DNA from: Clostridium sp. BNL1100
Lineage (GTDB): Bacteria; Bacillota; Clostridia; Acetivibrionales; DSM-1351
DNA: 64,000 bases
Assembly: GCF_000244875.1 (NCBI RefSeq)
Contig: NC_016791.1
Location: 663,501-727,500 of the forward strand
Direction: 5' to 3'
A program made the translations under genes and the position numbers. The notes under the pieces are model-generated. The model had not been told where the DNA came from. It searched no databases and worked only from the letters and a program-made list of their open reading frames with translations. The stretch's first letter is position 1. Each line of letters begins with the position of its first letter. Shown piece after piece: positions 18,268-28,217 of this stretch.

Positions 18268-19194
18268 CTACGAGACCTGCTGTTTGAATAGGGGTTGAGT
18301 AATACTCCAGTTCTTTAACTCGGTCTGAGTACCTACCCAGACAGGTGCTTTCACAGGAACAAGAGGATACATTTCCTCCACACAGTAGTTAGACATTCTT
18401 ATACAGCCGTGTGATATGTATTTTCCAATGGAATAGAACGAATTTGTGCCGTGTATTCCATAGGAACCGTCGGTTCTGTTTATCCCTATCCAACGGGTTC
18501 CAAGCGGGTTTTGAGGTGTTCCTCCTTTTACTGGGTCTGCAAATCCTCCTCCTCCCCAATCAGGGTTTATAAGTTTGATGGTGACAATAAATTTACCGGA
18601 TTTGGTAAGAGAGGCAGGGTTGCCAACTGCAACGGCATACTTTTTCAACACCTTTGCACCTTCATATAATGTTAAGACTCTTGTGGTCTTGTTTACAGCA
18701 ATCCACCTTCCTTTAGTGGGGGCTTTTGTAACCTTGTCAAGATAAACAAACTTGTTACTGGATAGCCTTTGTACAAGCATATTTTTTGTTGCCGTGTCAT
18801 ATGTACCGGTTACACTCATATTATGGTTGCTTTGAAATAAAAGAAGAGCATTTCTGATATTGAGTTTTTCATCACTTTTAGAAGCTTTTTTATAGTAGCC
18901 AAGCTGCTTAATGTATTTTAAATATGTATTGGCAGTAATATCTTTTTGCAACTGAGCCACTTTTTTCTGTAATTTTTCCTTTGCAGCAGCTTCTTCTTTT
19001 TTCTTTTGAGCTTCCTGCTGTTTTTTTTGAGTATCGAGTGTTTTATCCAGTATGGTGGTATCAATTTTCACTGCCGACTGTGATACCCCAGGATATTGAT
19101 TTTTGTCTTTTGCGTCGGCTGCAACGCAAACAGCTGTACTTTCAAATAGTATGGCAATCATTAGTGTGCCAAGCAATAAAAGTCTTTTAAGCAT
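18268..19194 (-). CDS. Secreted L,D-transpeptidase with peptidoglycan-binding-like domain
   Basis: The 308-residue protein starts with a signal peptide (KRLLLLGTLMIAILF...). A Lys/Gln/Glu-rich coiled coil follows (about residues 50-90), then a PG_binding_1-like region (LGYYKK...LLLFQSNHNMSVTGTYD) and a C-terminal YkuD domain. The catalytic motif is complete: HGTNSF (His248) and SHGCIRMSN (Cys264). Such enzymes form 3-3 cross-links or attach proteins to peptidoglycan outside the membrane. The ATG at 19194 is chosen over a GTG at 19206 because AGAGGTGG lies eight bases before it. The gene stands alone, upstream of asd on the same strand. Confidence 0.9.
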   Translation of the reverse strand: MLKRLLLLGTLMIAILFESTAVCVAADAKDKNQYPGVSQSAVKIDTTILDKTLDTQKKQQEAQKKKEEAAAKEKLQKKVAQLQKDITANTYLKYIKQLGYYKKASKSDEKLNIRNALLLFQSNHNMSVTGTYDTATKNMLVQRLSSNKFVYLDKVTKAPTKGRWIAVNKTTRVLTLYEGAKVLKKYAVAVGNPASLTKSGKFIVTIKLINPDWGGGGFADPVKGGTPQNPLGTRWIGINRTDGSYGIHGTNSFYSIGKYISHGCIRMSNYCVEEMYPLVPVKAPVWVGTQTELKNWSITQPLFKQQVS

Positions 19195-19206
19195 TATACA
19201 ATCCAC

Positions 19207-19468
19207 CTCTGATTTTTAATTATTACTATATTATAACTGGGAAAATATAGTACCGCATTAGTTCATTATATTAATTTTACTGTTAAAATGAAAATTTCAT
19301 TACTGTTACATTTTTTGCGATTAAGGTGATTATCACCGCTAGGGGCTCTTTAACGGTGTCTCAGACAATATCTGCATATAGAATATTTCCCTGAATATAA
19401 ATTAAGAGAGGCTATTTAAAGTGAATGTAAATATATGACATATTGTGACAAAATATTTATGCATTGTA
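19207..19468. other. Divergent intergenic region
   Basis: This AT-rich stretch separates the minus-strand transpeptidase from the plus-strand ABC transporter. It contains a short inverted repeat, GGTGATTATCACC (19326-19338). Beyond that, I see nothing supported. Confidence 0.5.
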
Positions 19469-19497
19469 TTGAATTTTTATGCATAATAATTTATAAT
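19469..19497 (+). promoter_or_regulatory. Promoter with overlapping ARG-box-like operator
   Basis: TTGAAT and TATAAT are spaced by exactly 17 bases. The overlapping TTGAATTTTTATGCATAA resembles the ArgR/AhrC box (TGAATwwwwATTCA) with one mismatch per half, and a second half-site, ATTTATGCAT, lies just upstream. It sits 51 bases before the amino-acid transporter. The promoter is well supported; arginine control is inference. Confidence 0.6.
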
Positions 19498-19547
19498 TGT
19501 ACACATCGATGTTTTATTATGTAGAAAAATAATAGGGGGATTTCAAA

Positions 19548-20354
19548 ATGATGAAAGGAATGTTAAAGAAGGTATTTTGCTTGATTATTGTTGCAGCTAT
19601 CGGACTATCCATTGCAGGCTGCGGCGGCGGAGAAACAATGAAGAGAATTGAAAAGACCGGAAAATTGGTTGTAGGTACAAGCGGAGATTATGCACCGTAT
19701 GAATATCACATGCTGGTAGATGGAAAGGATACTATAGTAGGTATCGACATTTCTATTGCTGAGGAGATTGCAAAAGACATGGGCGTAGAGCTCCAGATTG
19801 TGGATACTGATTTCAACGGACTATTGTCATCACTTAACACAAACAAAGTGGATATTGTAATAGCCGGTATGAATCCTGACGAAAAGAGAAAAAAATCTGT
19901 TGATTTTTCAAAGATTTATTATGAAGCAAAACAGGGCGTAATGGTAAGGGCTGAGGACAAAGACAAATATAAAACCGTTGCTGATTTAAAGGATAAGAAA
20001 GTTGGCGCACAGCTGGGAACTACACAGGAAAAGATAGTAAAAGAACAGCTTGAGGGTGCAAACCTTGTATCATTAGGCAAGATTCCTGATTTGGTTATGG
20101 AATTAAAAAATAAAAAGATAGATGCACTGGTTGTTGAACTTCCGGTAGCAAGCGGCTACGTTAAGAACAACAACGATTTGGCACTTACAGATATTCCTGT
20201 AAAGGATGATACAGGCGGATCAGCTATAGCAGTTAAAAAAGGTAATTCAAACCTTGTAGAGCAGATAAACAAATCCCTTGACAGACTTATGAAAGACGGA
20301 TTAATAGATAAGTTTGTTCAGGAAGCTAACGAAAAGAATGTAACAACAAAATAA
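19548..20354 (+). CDS. Polar amino-acid ABC transporter, substrate-binding lipoprotein
   Basis: The 268-residue protein has a lipoprotein signal with lipobox SIAGC (Cys about residue 25). The family-3 periplasmic binding fold follows: GKLVVGTSGDYAPYEY, VGIDISIAEEIAKDMG, GLLSSLNTNKVDIVIAGM, and VGAQLGTTQE. It binds a polar amino acid outside the membrane and delivers it to the permease encoded next. The Arg/His/Gln/Cys choice cannot be settled from sequence alone, though the ARG-like box favours a basic amino acid. AGGGGG precedes the ATG. The gene is separated from the permease by a hairpin, which usually gives excess binding protein. Confidence 0.9.
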   Translation: MMKGMLKKVFCLIIVAAIGLSIAGCGGGETMKRIEKTGKLVVGTSGDYAPYEYHMLVDGKDTIVGIDISIAEEIAKDMGVELQIVDTDFNGLLSSLNTNKVDIVIAGMNPDEKRKKSVDFSKIYYEAKQGVMVRAEDKDKYKTVADLKDKKVGAQLGTTQEKIVKEQLEGANLVSLGKIPDLVMELKNKKIDALVVELPVASGYVKNNNDLALTDIPVKDDTGGSAIAVKKGNSNLVEQINKSLDRLMKDGLIDKFVQEANEKNVTTK

Positions 20355-20375
20355 TTGACATTGACATTATATGAA

Positions 20376-20425
20376 GGCCGAAGCAAAGGGGATGTCCACG
20401 GGCACCCCTGTGTTTTGTTTTCGGA
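20376..20425 (+). repeat. Hairpin between binding-protein and permease genes
   Basis: CCGAAgCAAA...GGGG and CCCC...TTTGTTTTCGG can pair in a long imperfect stem without a strong T tract. Such structures often stabilise the upstream mRNA or partly stop transcription. Confidence 0.45.
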
Positions 20426-20452
20426 GAATTTTTATAATAGGGAGGTATTGGC

Positions 20453-21118
20453 TTGGATTTCGGATTTCTAAGTGAATATTGGTACTACTTTGTAAGCGGT
20501 ACCGTAAATACAATAGTAATTGCAATTCTCACCGTAATACTGGGTGTTATTATAGGTACAGGTATTGCGTTGATGAAGATATCCCATAACAAGGTTTTAA
20601 AAGCAGTTGCATCATCCTATATAGAGTTTATAAGGGGAACACCACTTCTTGTTCAGATAACACTGTTTTTCTACCTGATTTCACTGCCGGAATTTCATAT
20701 ATTCGGTTTAGAAATGGAACGTTTTATACCAGGTGTTATTGCTATGTCCGTAAACAGCGGTGCATATGTGGCTGAAATAATACGAGCCGGTATTCAGGCG
20801 GTGGACAAAGGTCAGATGGAGGCGGCAAGATCTATCGGTTTTACTCAGGGGCAGGCTATGAGATATATTGTATTGCCACAGGCACTCAGAAACATTCTTC
20901 CTGCTTTGGGAAATGAATTTGTTGTTGTAATTAAGGAATCTTCCGTACTGTCTGTTATCAGTATAAGTGAACTTATGAGAAACACAAATATTATACAGGG
21001 CGCAATTTACAGGCCTTTTGAGCCTTTAGCCATTACGGCTGTTATTTATTTTGTATTGACCTTCAGTCTTACAAGGCTTCTGGGATACGCTGAAAGGAGG
21101 ATGAGGACAAGTGATTAA
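20453..21118 (+). CDS. Polar amino-acid ABC transporter permease
   Basis: The 221-residue inner-membrane protein has about five spans. Its EAA-type loop [28 protein letters not shown] contacts the ATPase. The His/Glu/Gln/Arg permease N-terminus ([21 protein letters not shown]) is present. It begins with TTG at 20453, with GGAGG at 20441-20445 placed seven bases upstream. It overlaps the ATPase gene by eight bases, so the two are coupled. Confidence 0.92.
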   Translation: MDFGFLSEYWYYFVSGTVNTIVIAILTVILGVIIGTGIALMKISHNKVLKAVASSYIEFIRGTPLLVQITLFFYLISLPEFHIFGLEMERFIPGVIAMSVNSGAYVAEIIRAGIQAVDKGQMEAARSIGFTQGQAMRYIVLPQALRNILPALGNEFVVVIKESSVLSVISISELMRNTNIIQGAIYRPFEPLAITAVIYFVLTFSLTRLLGYAERRMRTSD

Positions 21119-21833
21119 TGTAAAGAATCTGCATAAAACATTTGGGAGCCTTCATGTTTTACAGGGGATAGATGTAACCATTGAAAAGGGCGAGGTAGTA
21201 GTTGTAATCGGCCCCAGCGGTTCAGGTAAGAGTACTTTCCTCAGATGTTTGAACTTATTGGAACAGCCCACCGACGGCGAAATAATTTTTGAGGGCATAA
21301 ATATCACTGATAAGAAAAACGATGTAAACAAACAAAGACAGAAAATGGGGATGGTTTTTCAGAACTTCAATCTATTTCCACATTTGTCTATAATTGATAA
21401 TATAACTCTTGGGCCTATAAAACTAAAAAATCAGACTCCTGAGCAGGCAAAAGAGAATGCTATGTCTCTTTTGAAGCGTATAGGATTGGAGGAAAAGGCA
21501 AATAACTATCCTGCACAGCTTTCAGGAGGACAGAAACAACGTATAGCTATTGTCCGTGCGCTTGCAATGTCCCCGGATGTAATGCTATTTGACGAGCCTA
21601 CTTCAGCCCTTGACCCAGAAATGGTAGGTGAAGTTCTGGAGGTAATGAAAGAGTTGGCAGCAGAGGGAATGACAATGGTGGTTGTTACTCATGAAATGGG
21701 CTTTGCAAAAGAGGTTGGAACCAGAGTACTATTCATGGATGAGGGCAAAATCAAGGAAGATGCTCCACCCAGTGAAATTTTTATAAATCCTAAAGATGAC
21801 AGAACAAAGGAATTTTTAAGTAAGATACTATAG
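21111..21833 (+). CDS. Polar amino-acid ABC transporter ATP-binding protein
   Basis: The 240-residue ATPase has all ABC motifs: Walker [10 protein letters not shown] (about 33-41), Q-loop [10 protein letters not shown], signature LSGGQKQR, Walker [13 protein letters not shown], and the switch His in VVTHEMGFA. It belongs to the GlnQ/HisP/ArtP group and powers uptake through the permease encoded upstream. It starts at GTG 21111 inside the permease gene, with AAAGGAGG just before it. Isoaspartyl dipeptidase follows 39 bases after the stop. Confidence 0.94.
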   Translation: MINVKNLHKTFGSLHVLQGIDVTIEKGEVVVVIGPSGSGKSTFLRCLNLLEQPTDGEIIFEGINITDKKNDVNKQRQKMGMVFQNFNLFPHLSIIDNITLGPIKLKNQTPEQAKENAMSLLKRIGLEEKANNYPAQLSGGQKQRIAIVRALAMSPDVMLFDEPTSALDPEMVGEVLEVMKELAAEGMTMVVVTHEMGFAKEVGTRVLFMDEGKIKEDAPPSEIFINPKDDRTKEFLSKIL

Positions 21834-21872
21834 ATAATAAATGTAAATTCTTAAAAACCGTTGGAGGCAAGT

Positions 21873-23003
21873 ATGTTCAAGCTGTTAAAGGATGCAACCG
21901 TATATTCGCCGGAATATCTGGGTAAGAAAGACATATTATTTTGCTTTGACAAGGTGGCTTTAATTGAAGATAATATAAATCCTACAGCCTTTAAAGGTGT
22001 TGATATAGTCAACTGTGACGGCAAAATTGTGTTTCCGGGCTTTATCGACCTTCACGTCCATATAACAGGTGGAGGCGGTGAAGGTGGATTTACTACAAGG
22101 ACTGAGGAAGCAAAGGCAGCTGACATACTCAAGTACGGCATAACAACAGTTGTAGGAGTTCTTGGTGCAGACGGTGTTACCAGAAACATGCCCAATCTTT
22201 ATGCAAAAGCACGTCAACTTGAACTTGAGGGCCTTTCTACTTATATATATACCGGCTCATATCAGGTTCCGGTTATAACTTTAACTGGAAGCGTACAAAA
22301 CGACATGGTTTTTGTAGATAAGGTTATCGGCGTAGGAGAAATTTGTCTTGCCGATAGCAGGGCATTTGAACCGTCTTTTGATGAAATAAGCAGAATAGCA
22401 GCACAAACCAGAAACGGTGCCATTATTTCAGGAAAAGCCGGACTTGTGCATTTTCATCTTGGACTAGGTGAAAGTGCAATGGAGTATATGTTCAGGCTTT
22501 CCAATGAAACATTTATACCCAAACAGCACATTCTTCCTACACATGTTAACCGTACTAAAGGGCTTTTTAACAGGGCTTTGGAATATTTAAAACAAGGTGG
22601 CAATATTGATTTAACAGCGGGCTTTATCCCGTCGGATAGTGACCCGGAATGTGTTGCTACCTATGATGCATTAAGGACTATCCAGGATAGTAATCTTGAT
22701 TTTTCAGGGATAACAATCAGCTCAGATGCGTACGGAAGTGTACCTACCTTTGACGAAAACGGAAATGTGGTTTCCTCCGAGACCGTAAGCTGCAAGATAC
22801 TTTTTGATGAAGTTCGTACAGCTATTAAGTACAGGGGAATTCCAGTGGAAACGGCAATAGGCATTATAACAAAAAATGCTGCCCAGCGACTAAAGATAGA
22901 CGATAAAAAGGGTACTCTGCAAGTGGGAAAAGATGCAGATTGTGTTATATGTGACAGCGGACTGAATATAGTGAATGTTATTGCCAAGGGGAAAATGTAC
23001 TAA
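21873..23003 (+). CDS. iadA: Isoaspartyl dipeptidase (beta-aspartyl-peptidase)
   Basis: This 376-residue M38 amidohydrolase cleaves isoaspartyl dipeptides formed from damaged proteins. It shows the metal-binding HxH in GFIDLHVHITGGGGEGG, the conserved TRTEEAK segment, the Lys-bearing GEICLADSRAFEPS region, FHLGLG, and ILPTHVNR with the metal-site His. The ATG at 21873 is chosen because TTGGAGG precedes it with normal spacing, not the TTG at 21861. It may be co-transcribed with the amino-acid transporter, linking peptide salvage to aspartate and amino-acid supply. Confidence 0.92.
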   Translation: MFKLLKDATVYSPEYLGKKDILFCFDKVALIEDNINPTAFKGVDIVNCDGKIVFPGFIDLHVHITGGGGEGGFTTRTEEAKAADILKYGITTVVGVLGADGVTRNMPNLYAKARQLELEGLSTYIYTGSYQVPVITLTGSVQNDMVFVDKVIGVGEICLADSRAFEPSFDEISRIAAQTRNGAIISGKAGLVHFHLGLGESAMEYMFRLSNETFIPKQHILPTHVNRTKGLFNRALEYLKQGGNIDLTAGFIPSDSDPECVATYDALRTIQDSNLDFSGITISSDAYGSVPTFDENGNVVSSETVSCKILFDEVRTAIKYRGIPVETAIGIITKNAAQRLKIDDKKGTLQVGKDADCVICDSGLNIVNVIAKGKMY

Positions 23004-23031
23004 ATAATCTGAGTTAATACATTAAAATGCG

Positions 23032-23040
23032 TGGTACAAT
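23032..23040 (+). promoter_or_regulatory. Extended -10 promoter for the M48 peptidase gene
   Basis: TGGTACAAT, one mismatch from TGnTATAAT, lies 53 bases before the TTG start at 23094. Confidence 0.35.
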
Positions 23041-23093
23041 CATATAATTAACAGGTGGACATATTCCTAATAGTTAATTGGAGGTTGATTGCG

Positions 23094-24416
23094 TTGAGCA
23101 AGGATTTTCGCAAGATAATAATAGTATTTATCAGTCTGTTTGTAATATTTGCGGCAGCTGTAACAGTATCTGAAATAGTAAATTACAACCATATCATAAG
23201 AACATACCCCCAAAGTGGGCAAGTAGCTGTACCTGACACTGTTCAGGTTACAATGCCCACTCAGGCGGCTTTTGATTTTCAGAAAAGTAAGGTAACCACA
23301 TGGCTGATAAGACTTTTTCTCAGCTTTGCAGTTCCTGCTTTTTTTATATTTTCAAAGCTATCAATTCACATTAGAAACTGGGCAGCCGGGAGAGCCCATC
23401 GCTGGATTTCAATAATTATTCTATATTTCATTGCGTATTCAGTTATTGAGACTCTAATTTATCTTCCTTTGGATATATATACGGGCTTTTTCAGAATGCA
23501 TCAATACGGCCTGTCAAACCAGAATTTTGTTCAATGGCTAATAGATACAATCAAAAATTTCATTGTAAATACGGTTTTAACCGGGGCAATTATATGGGTT
23601 CCGTTTCTCATAATCAAAAAGTCTCCCAAGCGTTGGTGGCTATACATAGCATTAATATCAATTCCATATTTATTTATAGTTTCGTATATACAGCCTGTGG
23701 TAATTGACCCTATTTTCAATCAGTATAAGCCTGTTGAAGACAGCCAGTTGTCTTTGAAAATCGAGGATTTGCTGCATAAAACAGCAATAGGTGACTGTCA
23801 GGTCTATCAGGTGGATAAAAGCAAGGAAACAAACCAGATGAATGCCTATATGACGGGGGTATTCAATACAAAAAGAATCGTTCTGTGGGACACTACAATA
23901 AATTATCTGGACACAAATGAAGTACTGGGGGTTACCGCCCATGAAATGGGGCACTACCTTATGGGGCATGTGTGGAAATCAATCGTTTTTGGGGGCTTGG
24001 GAAGTATTTTTATTTTGTACCTTATATATAAGATGCTGGGGTATATACTTAGAAAAACAAAAGGAAAACTTGGGTTTAGCAAGGTATCAGATATAGCAGC
24101 CTTCCCTCTTATAATCCTCCTTATAAACCTGATGATGTTTTTTACTGCACCCATAACCAATGCATATTCCAGGAGTATGGAGACTGAGGCAGACCGTTTT
24201 GAACTGGAGCTTACAAGGAATAATTTTGCTACCGCAACAGCAACCGTAAAGCTTCACCAGCAAAGTCTTACCATGCCCGAACCCGGTATTGTTTATATGC
24301 TTTGGACCTATGACCACCCTACTTTTAAAGCCAGAGTTGACTTTGCCAATAATTATAGACCTTGGGAAAATGGGCAATCGCTGAAATATCAGAAATTTAT
24401 CAAAGAAGGAAAATAA
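23094..24416 (+). CDS. M48-family integral membrane metallopeptidase (Ste24-like)
   Basis: The protein of about 440 residues has an N-terminal membrane segment, several more spans, and the zinc site HEMGHYLMGH, followed later by the third ligand region SMETEADRFELEL. Length and layout match the CAAX-protease-1/Ste24 group. In bacteria such proteins act in membrane protein quality control; the substrates here are unknown. TTG at 23094 is preferred since GGAGG ends nine bases before it, while the upstream GTG at 23055 has only a poor site. A small membrane protein gene follows 57 bases later. Confidence 0.87.
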   Translation: MSKDFRKIIIVFISLFVIFAAAVTVSEIVNYNHIIRTYPQSGQVAVPDTVQVTMPTQAAFDFQKSKVTTWLIRLFLSFAVPAFFIFSKLSIHIRNWAAGRAHRWISIIILYFIAYSVIETLIYLPLDIYTGFFRMHQYGLSNQNFVQWLIDTIKNFIVNTVLTGAIIWVPFLIIKKSPKRWWLYIALISIPYLFIVSYIQPVVIDPIFNQYKPVEDSQLSLKIEDLLHKTAIGDCQVYQVDKSKETNQMNAYMTGVFNTKRIVLWDTTINYLDTNEVLGVTAHEMGHYLMGHVWKSIVFGGLGSIFILYLIYKMLGYILRKTKGKLGFSKVSDIAAFPLIILLINLMMFFTAPITNAYSRSMETEADRFELELTRNNFATATATVKLHQQSLTMPEPGIVYMLWTYDHPTFKARVDFANNYRPWENGQSLKYQKFIKEGK

Positions 24417-24473
24417 CAGGTTGTGGTAGAAGTAATAAAAGGTTTTTGATTTTTACGTTTTGGAGGAAAAATA

Positions 24474-24848
24474 ATGGAGATTTTAAAGGGACTTGGTATT
24501 TTAAATGCATCTTTCTTGGTTCCGGTTATTGTGGTTTTTCTCATTATACTTATTATTGCAAAGGTAGCAAAAAACCTGTTGAAACTTGGCATACTTATTG
24601 CGGTCATAGCAATTGGAGTGGTTATCTATTTTAATCTTCCAAGCTTTACGGTAGACAACAGTACAGCTACTCTCAAGCTAATGGGACAGGAGCATACAAT
24701 AAGTGCAAAAACTGCAAAGGTTATTACCGAGGATAAGGATGGCAAGAAACAGACAGTACTTGTTTCAGGAACAGAAAGGATTGTTCTCCCGTTTAGTAAA
24801 GACTTTGCAGAGAAATTTATAATGGAAAAGCTTAAAAACAGTAAATAA
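24474..24848 (+). CDS. Small membrane protein of unknown function
   Basis: The 124-residue protein has two adjacent hydrophobic spans (about residues 12-32 and 37-55), then an extracytoplasmic or cytoplasmic tail rich in Thr and Lys with beta-like pattern. GGAGG precedes the ATG. It follows the M48 peptidase and is followed by a strong terminator, so both are probably one transcript. No family was recognised. Confidence 0.6.
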   Translation: MEILKGLGILNASFLVPVIVVFLIILIIAKVAKNLLKLGILIAVIAIGVVIYFNLPSFTVDNSTATLKLMGQEHTISAKTAKVITEDKDGKKQTVLVSGTERIVLPFSKDFAEKFIMEKLKNSK

Positions 24849-24862
24849 TAGTGCTTAATCTT

Positions 24863-24907
24863 AAAAGGTATTTTATATCATGGATTTGATATAAAATACC
24901 TTTTTGT
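24863..24907 (+). terminator. Strong terminator
   Basis: AAAAGGTATTTTATATCA pairs with TGATATAAAATACCTTTTT across a six-base loop and ends in T5. Confidence 0.88.
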
Positions 24908-24912
24908 CATGC

Positions 24913-25185
24913 ATGGAGATTAAAGATTATATTATAATAAATTACATATATGGGAACACACCTTCATGTGCGATTAGAACCGGTACTAGTGTAACGGACT
25001 CTTCAGGCCGGTTTAACATTTCAATAGGTTTGCCATCGGGAGTGGGTGGTGAAATGTACAATTCAGGTGTTTCCTATCATTATTTCGATGTATGCGGTGT
25101 TCAGGCGTATATGAGCGATAATACAAACGTAAGAGACGAGGAAACCATTTTCCACCTTGCATATTCAATGTATCACGGCTTCTAG
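24913..25185 (+). pseudogene. Fragment of a secreted or surface protein (possible)
   Basis: An open frame of about 90 codons follows the terminator. No ribosome site lies before its ATG. The stretch TDSSGRFNISIGLPSG resembles a carboxypeptidase-regulatory-like beta-sandwich repeat, and the remainder (YHYFDVCGVQAYMSD) is compact and coding-like. With no signal peptide and no start region it looks like the tail of a lost gene. The identity is unsure. Confidence 0.3.
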
Positions 25186-25421
25186 TCTAAAATATAAGAA
25201 TCGACATTAAGTCCGATATAAGTTAAAAATGGAAAATAAGCAAATAATAAAAAACAGTACATTTAATGCTGAAACGGCATTTAAAGGGAGTGTGGCTAAA
25301 CTACTTAACAAGTAGTAAGCCACACTCTTCTTTTTTCTCTAATAAAGTTAAGAGGAACAAAATAATAGTCATCAGTCCATCCACCTATTGTTCCAAGAGA
25401 ATAAAGATTTTTACATAAACT
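25186..25421. other. Intergenic region with terminator
   Basis: This AT-rich spacer holds the terminator at 25288-25337 and nothing else I can support. Confidence 0.5.
25288..25337 (+). terminator. Strong terminator
   Basis: GAGTGTGGCT...ACTACTT pairs with AAGTAGT...AGCCACACTC, followed by TTCTTTTTT. The gene it serves is not obvious, since the preceding ORF looks broken. Confidence 0.85.
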
Positions 25422-25449
25422 TTTACTGATGTTAAACTTTAACTATAAT
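25422..25449 (+). promoter_or_regulatory. Promoter for the 109-aa membrane protein
   Basis: TTTACT and TATAAT are spaced by 16 bases, 48 bases before the ATG at 25497. Confidence 0.4.
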
Positions 25450-25496
25450 ACAAAAAAATATAACATATAAATAATTAATAAGAAAGGAAAATACTT

Positions 25497-25826
25497 ATGG
25501 AATTAATATTTGTATTTGCGGGGGTAGCCTTTTTAATAGCGTTAATACATTCGATAGTTAAGGTTTTCTTTTTAGAAGAAAAATGGGAGACACTAATTTT
25601 TTCTAATGGATTAGATAATAAAAATATGTTAGAAATATACTCTTATTTAAGGTCTGAAGGTATAAAATGTATTATTGTAAACTTGGAAAGTGACTCTGGA
25701 TTTTCTTCATCAAACGGTTTAATAAGTACGAGAAATATTGTTCCACAAAGGCTTGATGTTCATAAAAATCATATACATAAAGCGCGTAACCTAATTTTAA
25801 AAAGATACGGAACTAGTTTGGGTTAA
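25497..25826 (+). CDS. Small membrane-anchored protein, DUF2007-like
   Basis: The 109-residue protein has one N-terminal membrane span (residues 2-24), then a small alpha/beta domain: NMLEIYSYLRSEGIKCIIVN and RLDVHKNHIHKARNLILKR. This pattern, in which a short helix, strand and final Val-His/Lys strand-helix form a ferredoxin-like unit, resembles the DUF2007 putative signal-transducing family. AGAAAGGA precedes the ATG. It is monocistronic. The function is unknown. Confidence 0.5.
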   Translation: MELIFVFAGVAFLIALIHSIVKVFFLEEKWETLIFSNGLDNKNMLEIYSYLRSEGIKCIIVNLESDSGFSSSNGLISTRNIVPQRLDVHKNHIHKARNLILKRYGTSLG

Positions 25827-25982
25827 TGTATAATTATTAAAAACAACATCCAATTTAATGTATCTGCCATGATAGATAAACCTACTATATATCCGTGTTA
25901 TAAATTCCCAGTGATTTTGTTGGTTTTCACTTCTTATTTTGGGTATAAATATATTAACACAATATAAAAAGAGGTGTTTACA

Positions 25983-28211
25983 ATGGATGCATGGAGATAT
26001 TTCAAAAACGGAAATTGGTCCGAGGAAATAGATGTAAGGGATTTTATAGTTAATAATTATACACCATATGAGGGAGATGATTCCTTTTTAAAGGGTCCAA
26101 CTGAAAAGACACAAAAACTCTGGAAAAAAGTCAGTGATAAACTGGATGAGGAAAGAAAGAACGGAGGGGTCCTCGATGTCGATACCAAAATAATATCAAC
26201 AATGACTTCTCACGACCCCGGATATATAGATAAAGAACTGGAGAAAATTGTAGGCTTGCAGACTGACCAGCCTTTAAAAAGGGGTATAATGCCATTTGGC
26301 GGCATTAGGATGGTGGTAAAGGGTGGAGAGGCCTACGGCAAAAAGATTGATGAAAGCGTTGTTAAGCTTTTTACCGAGTATAGAAAAACTCATAATGACG
26401 GTGTTTATGATGTATACACTCCTGAAATGATGAGGGCAAAAAAAGCAGGTATCATAACCGGGCTGCCTGATGCATACGGTAGAGGAAGAATAATCGGTGA
26501 TTACAGAAGGGTTGCACTGTACGGAGTTGACAGGCTTATTGACGATAAACAGAAGCAACTTACAAGTCTTGAAATGGATTATATGGACAGTGAGACCATT
26601 CAGGAGAGGGAAGAAACAAAAAGCCAGATAAAAGCCCTTGAGTACTTAAAACAAATGGCAGAAATGTATGGCTTTGATATTTCAAGGCCTGCAGAAACCG
26701 CACAGGAAGCATTCCAATGGCTCTATTTCGGTTTCCTGGGAGCAGTAAAGGAGCAGAACGGTGCCGCTATGAGTCTCGGTAGAGTTTCAACATTCCTTGA
26801 TATTTATATAGAAAGGGATATGAAGGAGGGTACACTTACTGAGGAAGATGCGCAGGAGCTTGTGGACCACTTTGTTATGAAACTGAGATTAGTAAGATTT
26901 CTAAGGACCCCGGAATACGAAAAACTATTTTCCGGCGACCCTACATGGGTAACCGAGAGTATCGGAGGTATGGGTCTTGACGGACGTACATTGGTAACTA
27001 AGAATTCCTTTAGAATGCTGCATACCTTGTTTAACTTGGGACACGCGCCTGAGCCTAATTTAACGGTTCTATGGTCGGTACATCTTCCTGAAGGTTTTAA
27101 AAAATATTGCTCATATGTTTCTATCAATACAAGCTCCATCCAATACGAGAGTGATGACATAATGAGGTATTATTGGGGAGATGATTATGGAATCGCATGC
27201 TGTGTTTCGGCAATGAGAATAGGAAAGCAGATGCAGTTCTTCGGAGCCCGTTGCAATATGGCAAAAGCTTTGTTATATGCAATTAACGGAGGGCGTGACG
27301 AAAAATCAGGGGTTCAGGTAGGGCCTATAATGCAGGCGGTTGAAACTGAATATCTTGATTATGATGATGTAATGAAGAGGTTCGATGCTGTACTTACATG
27401 GGTTGCAAGGCTTTACATTAACACTTTGAATATTATACACTATATGCACGACAAGTACGCTTATGAAAGACTACAGATGTCTTTGCATGATAAGGATATA
27501 TTAAGAACCATGGCTTGCGGAATAGCAGGATTGTCCGTAGTTGCAGATTCCCTGAGTGCTATCAAGTACGCAAAGGTTAAAGTAATAAGGAATGAAGAAG
27601 GACTCGCTACCGACTATGATATAGAAGGCGATTACCCAAAGTTCGGTAATAATGACGACCGTGTGGACAATATAGCAGTAATGTTGGTAAAACGTTTTAT
27701 GGAAAAGTTGGAGAAACAGAGGACTTACAGACATTCTGTTCCTACTCTCTCAGTACTAACTATTACATCAAATGTTGTATACGGAGCGAAGACAGGCAAT
27801 ACACCTGACGGAAGAAAAGCAGGCGAACCTTTCGGGCCCGGTGCAAACCCAATGCACGGAAGGGACTTGAACGGGGCACTTGCAGTACTTCAATCCATTT
27901 CAAAGCTGCCTTACCAGTTTGCGCAGGACGGTATATCATATACATTTTCCATAATCCCAAAAGCACTTGGAAGAGAGGAAGATACAAGGATAAGCAACCT
28001 TTCGTCACTGTTAGACTCCTACTTTAAGGAAGGCGGACATCACATTAATATAAATGTATTTGAAAGGGAAATGCTGATGGATGCAATGGAGCATCCTGAA
28101 AAGTATCCTCAGCTTACAATAAGGGTTTCCGGTTATGCGGTAAACTTTATAAAATTGACAAGAGAACAGCAGCTTGATGTAATTAACAGAACTATACACG
28201 AAAACATATAG
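25983..28211 (+). CDS. pflB: Pyruvate formate-lyase (formate C-acetyltransferase)
   Basis: The enzyme converts pyruvate and CoA to acetyl-CoA and formate without oxygen, using a glycyl radical. The 742-residue protein has the adjacent catalytic cysteines Cys406-Cys407 in GIACCVSAM and the radical Gly717 in RVSGYAVNF near the C-terminus, both as in canonical PflB rather than glycerol dehydratase or choline lyase relatives. The ATG at 25983 is chosen over 25974 because AGAGGTG lies upstream at the right distance. Its activase gene follows on the same strand. A hairpin separates the two. Confidence 0.97.
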   Translation: MDAWRYFKNGNWSEEIDVRDFIVNNYTPYEGDDSFLKGPTEKTQKLWKKVSDKLDEERKNGGVLDVDTKIISTMTSHDPGYIDKELEKIVGLQTDQPLKRGIMPFGGIRMVVKGGEAYGKKIDESVVKLFTEYRKTHNDGVYDVYTPEMMRAKKAGIITGLPDAYGRGRIIGDYRRVALYGVDRLIDDKQKQLTSLEMDYMDSETIQEREETKSQIKALEYLKQMAEMYGFDISRPAETAQEAFQWLYFGFLGAVKEQNGAAMSLGRVSTFLDIYIERDMKEGTLTEEDAQELVDHFVMKLRLVRFLRTPEYEKLFSGDPTWVTESIGGMGLDGRTLVTKNSFRMLHTLFNLGHAPEPNLTVLWSVHLPEGFKKYCSYVSINTSSIQYESDDIMRYYWGDDYGIACCVSAMRIGKQMQFFGARCNMAKALLYAINGGRDEKSGVQVGPIMQAVETEYLDYDDVMKRFDAVLTWVARLYINTLNIIHYMHDKYAYERLQMSLHDKDILRTMACGIAGLSVVADSLSAIKYAKVKVIRNEEGLATDYDIEGDYPKFGNNDDRVDNIAVMLVKRFMEKLEKQRTYRHSVPTLSVLTITSNVVYGAKTGNTPDGRKAGEPFGPGANPMHGRDLNGALAVLQSISKLPYQFAQDGISYTFSIIPKALGREEDTRISNLSSLLDSYFKEGGHHININVFEREMLMDAMEHPEKYPQLTIRVSGYAVNFIKLTREQQLDVINRTIHENI

Positions 28212-28217
28212 TTACAG

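Noticed and set aside
25827-25982. Rex-type redox operator before pflB
   Set aside because: TTAACACAA gives only a partial half-site with no matching partner at the correct spacing.
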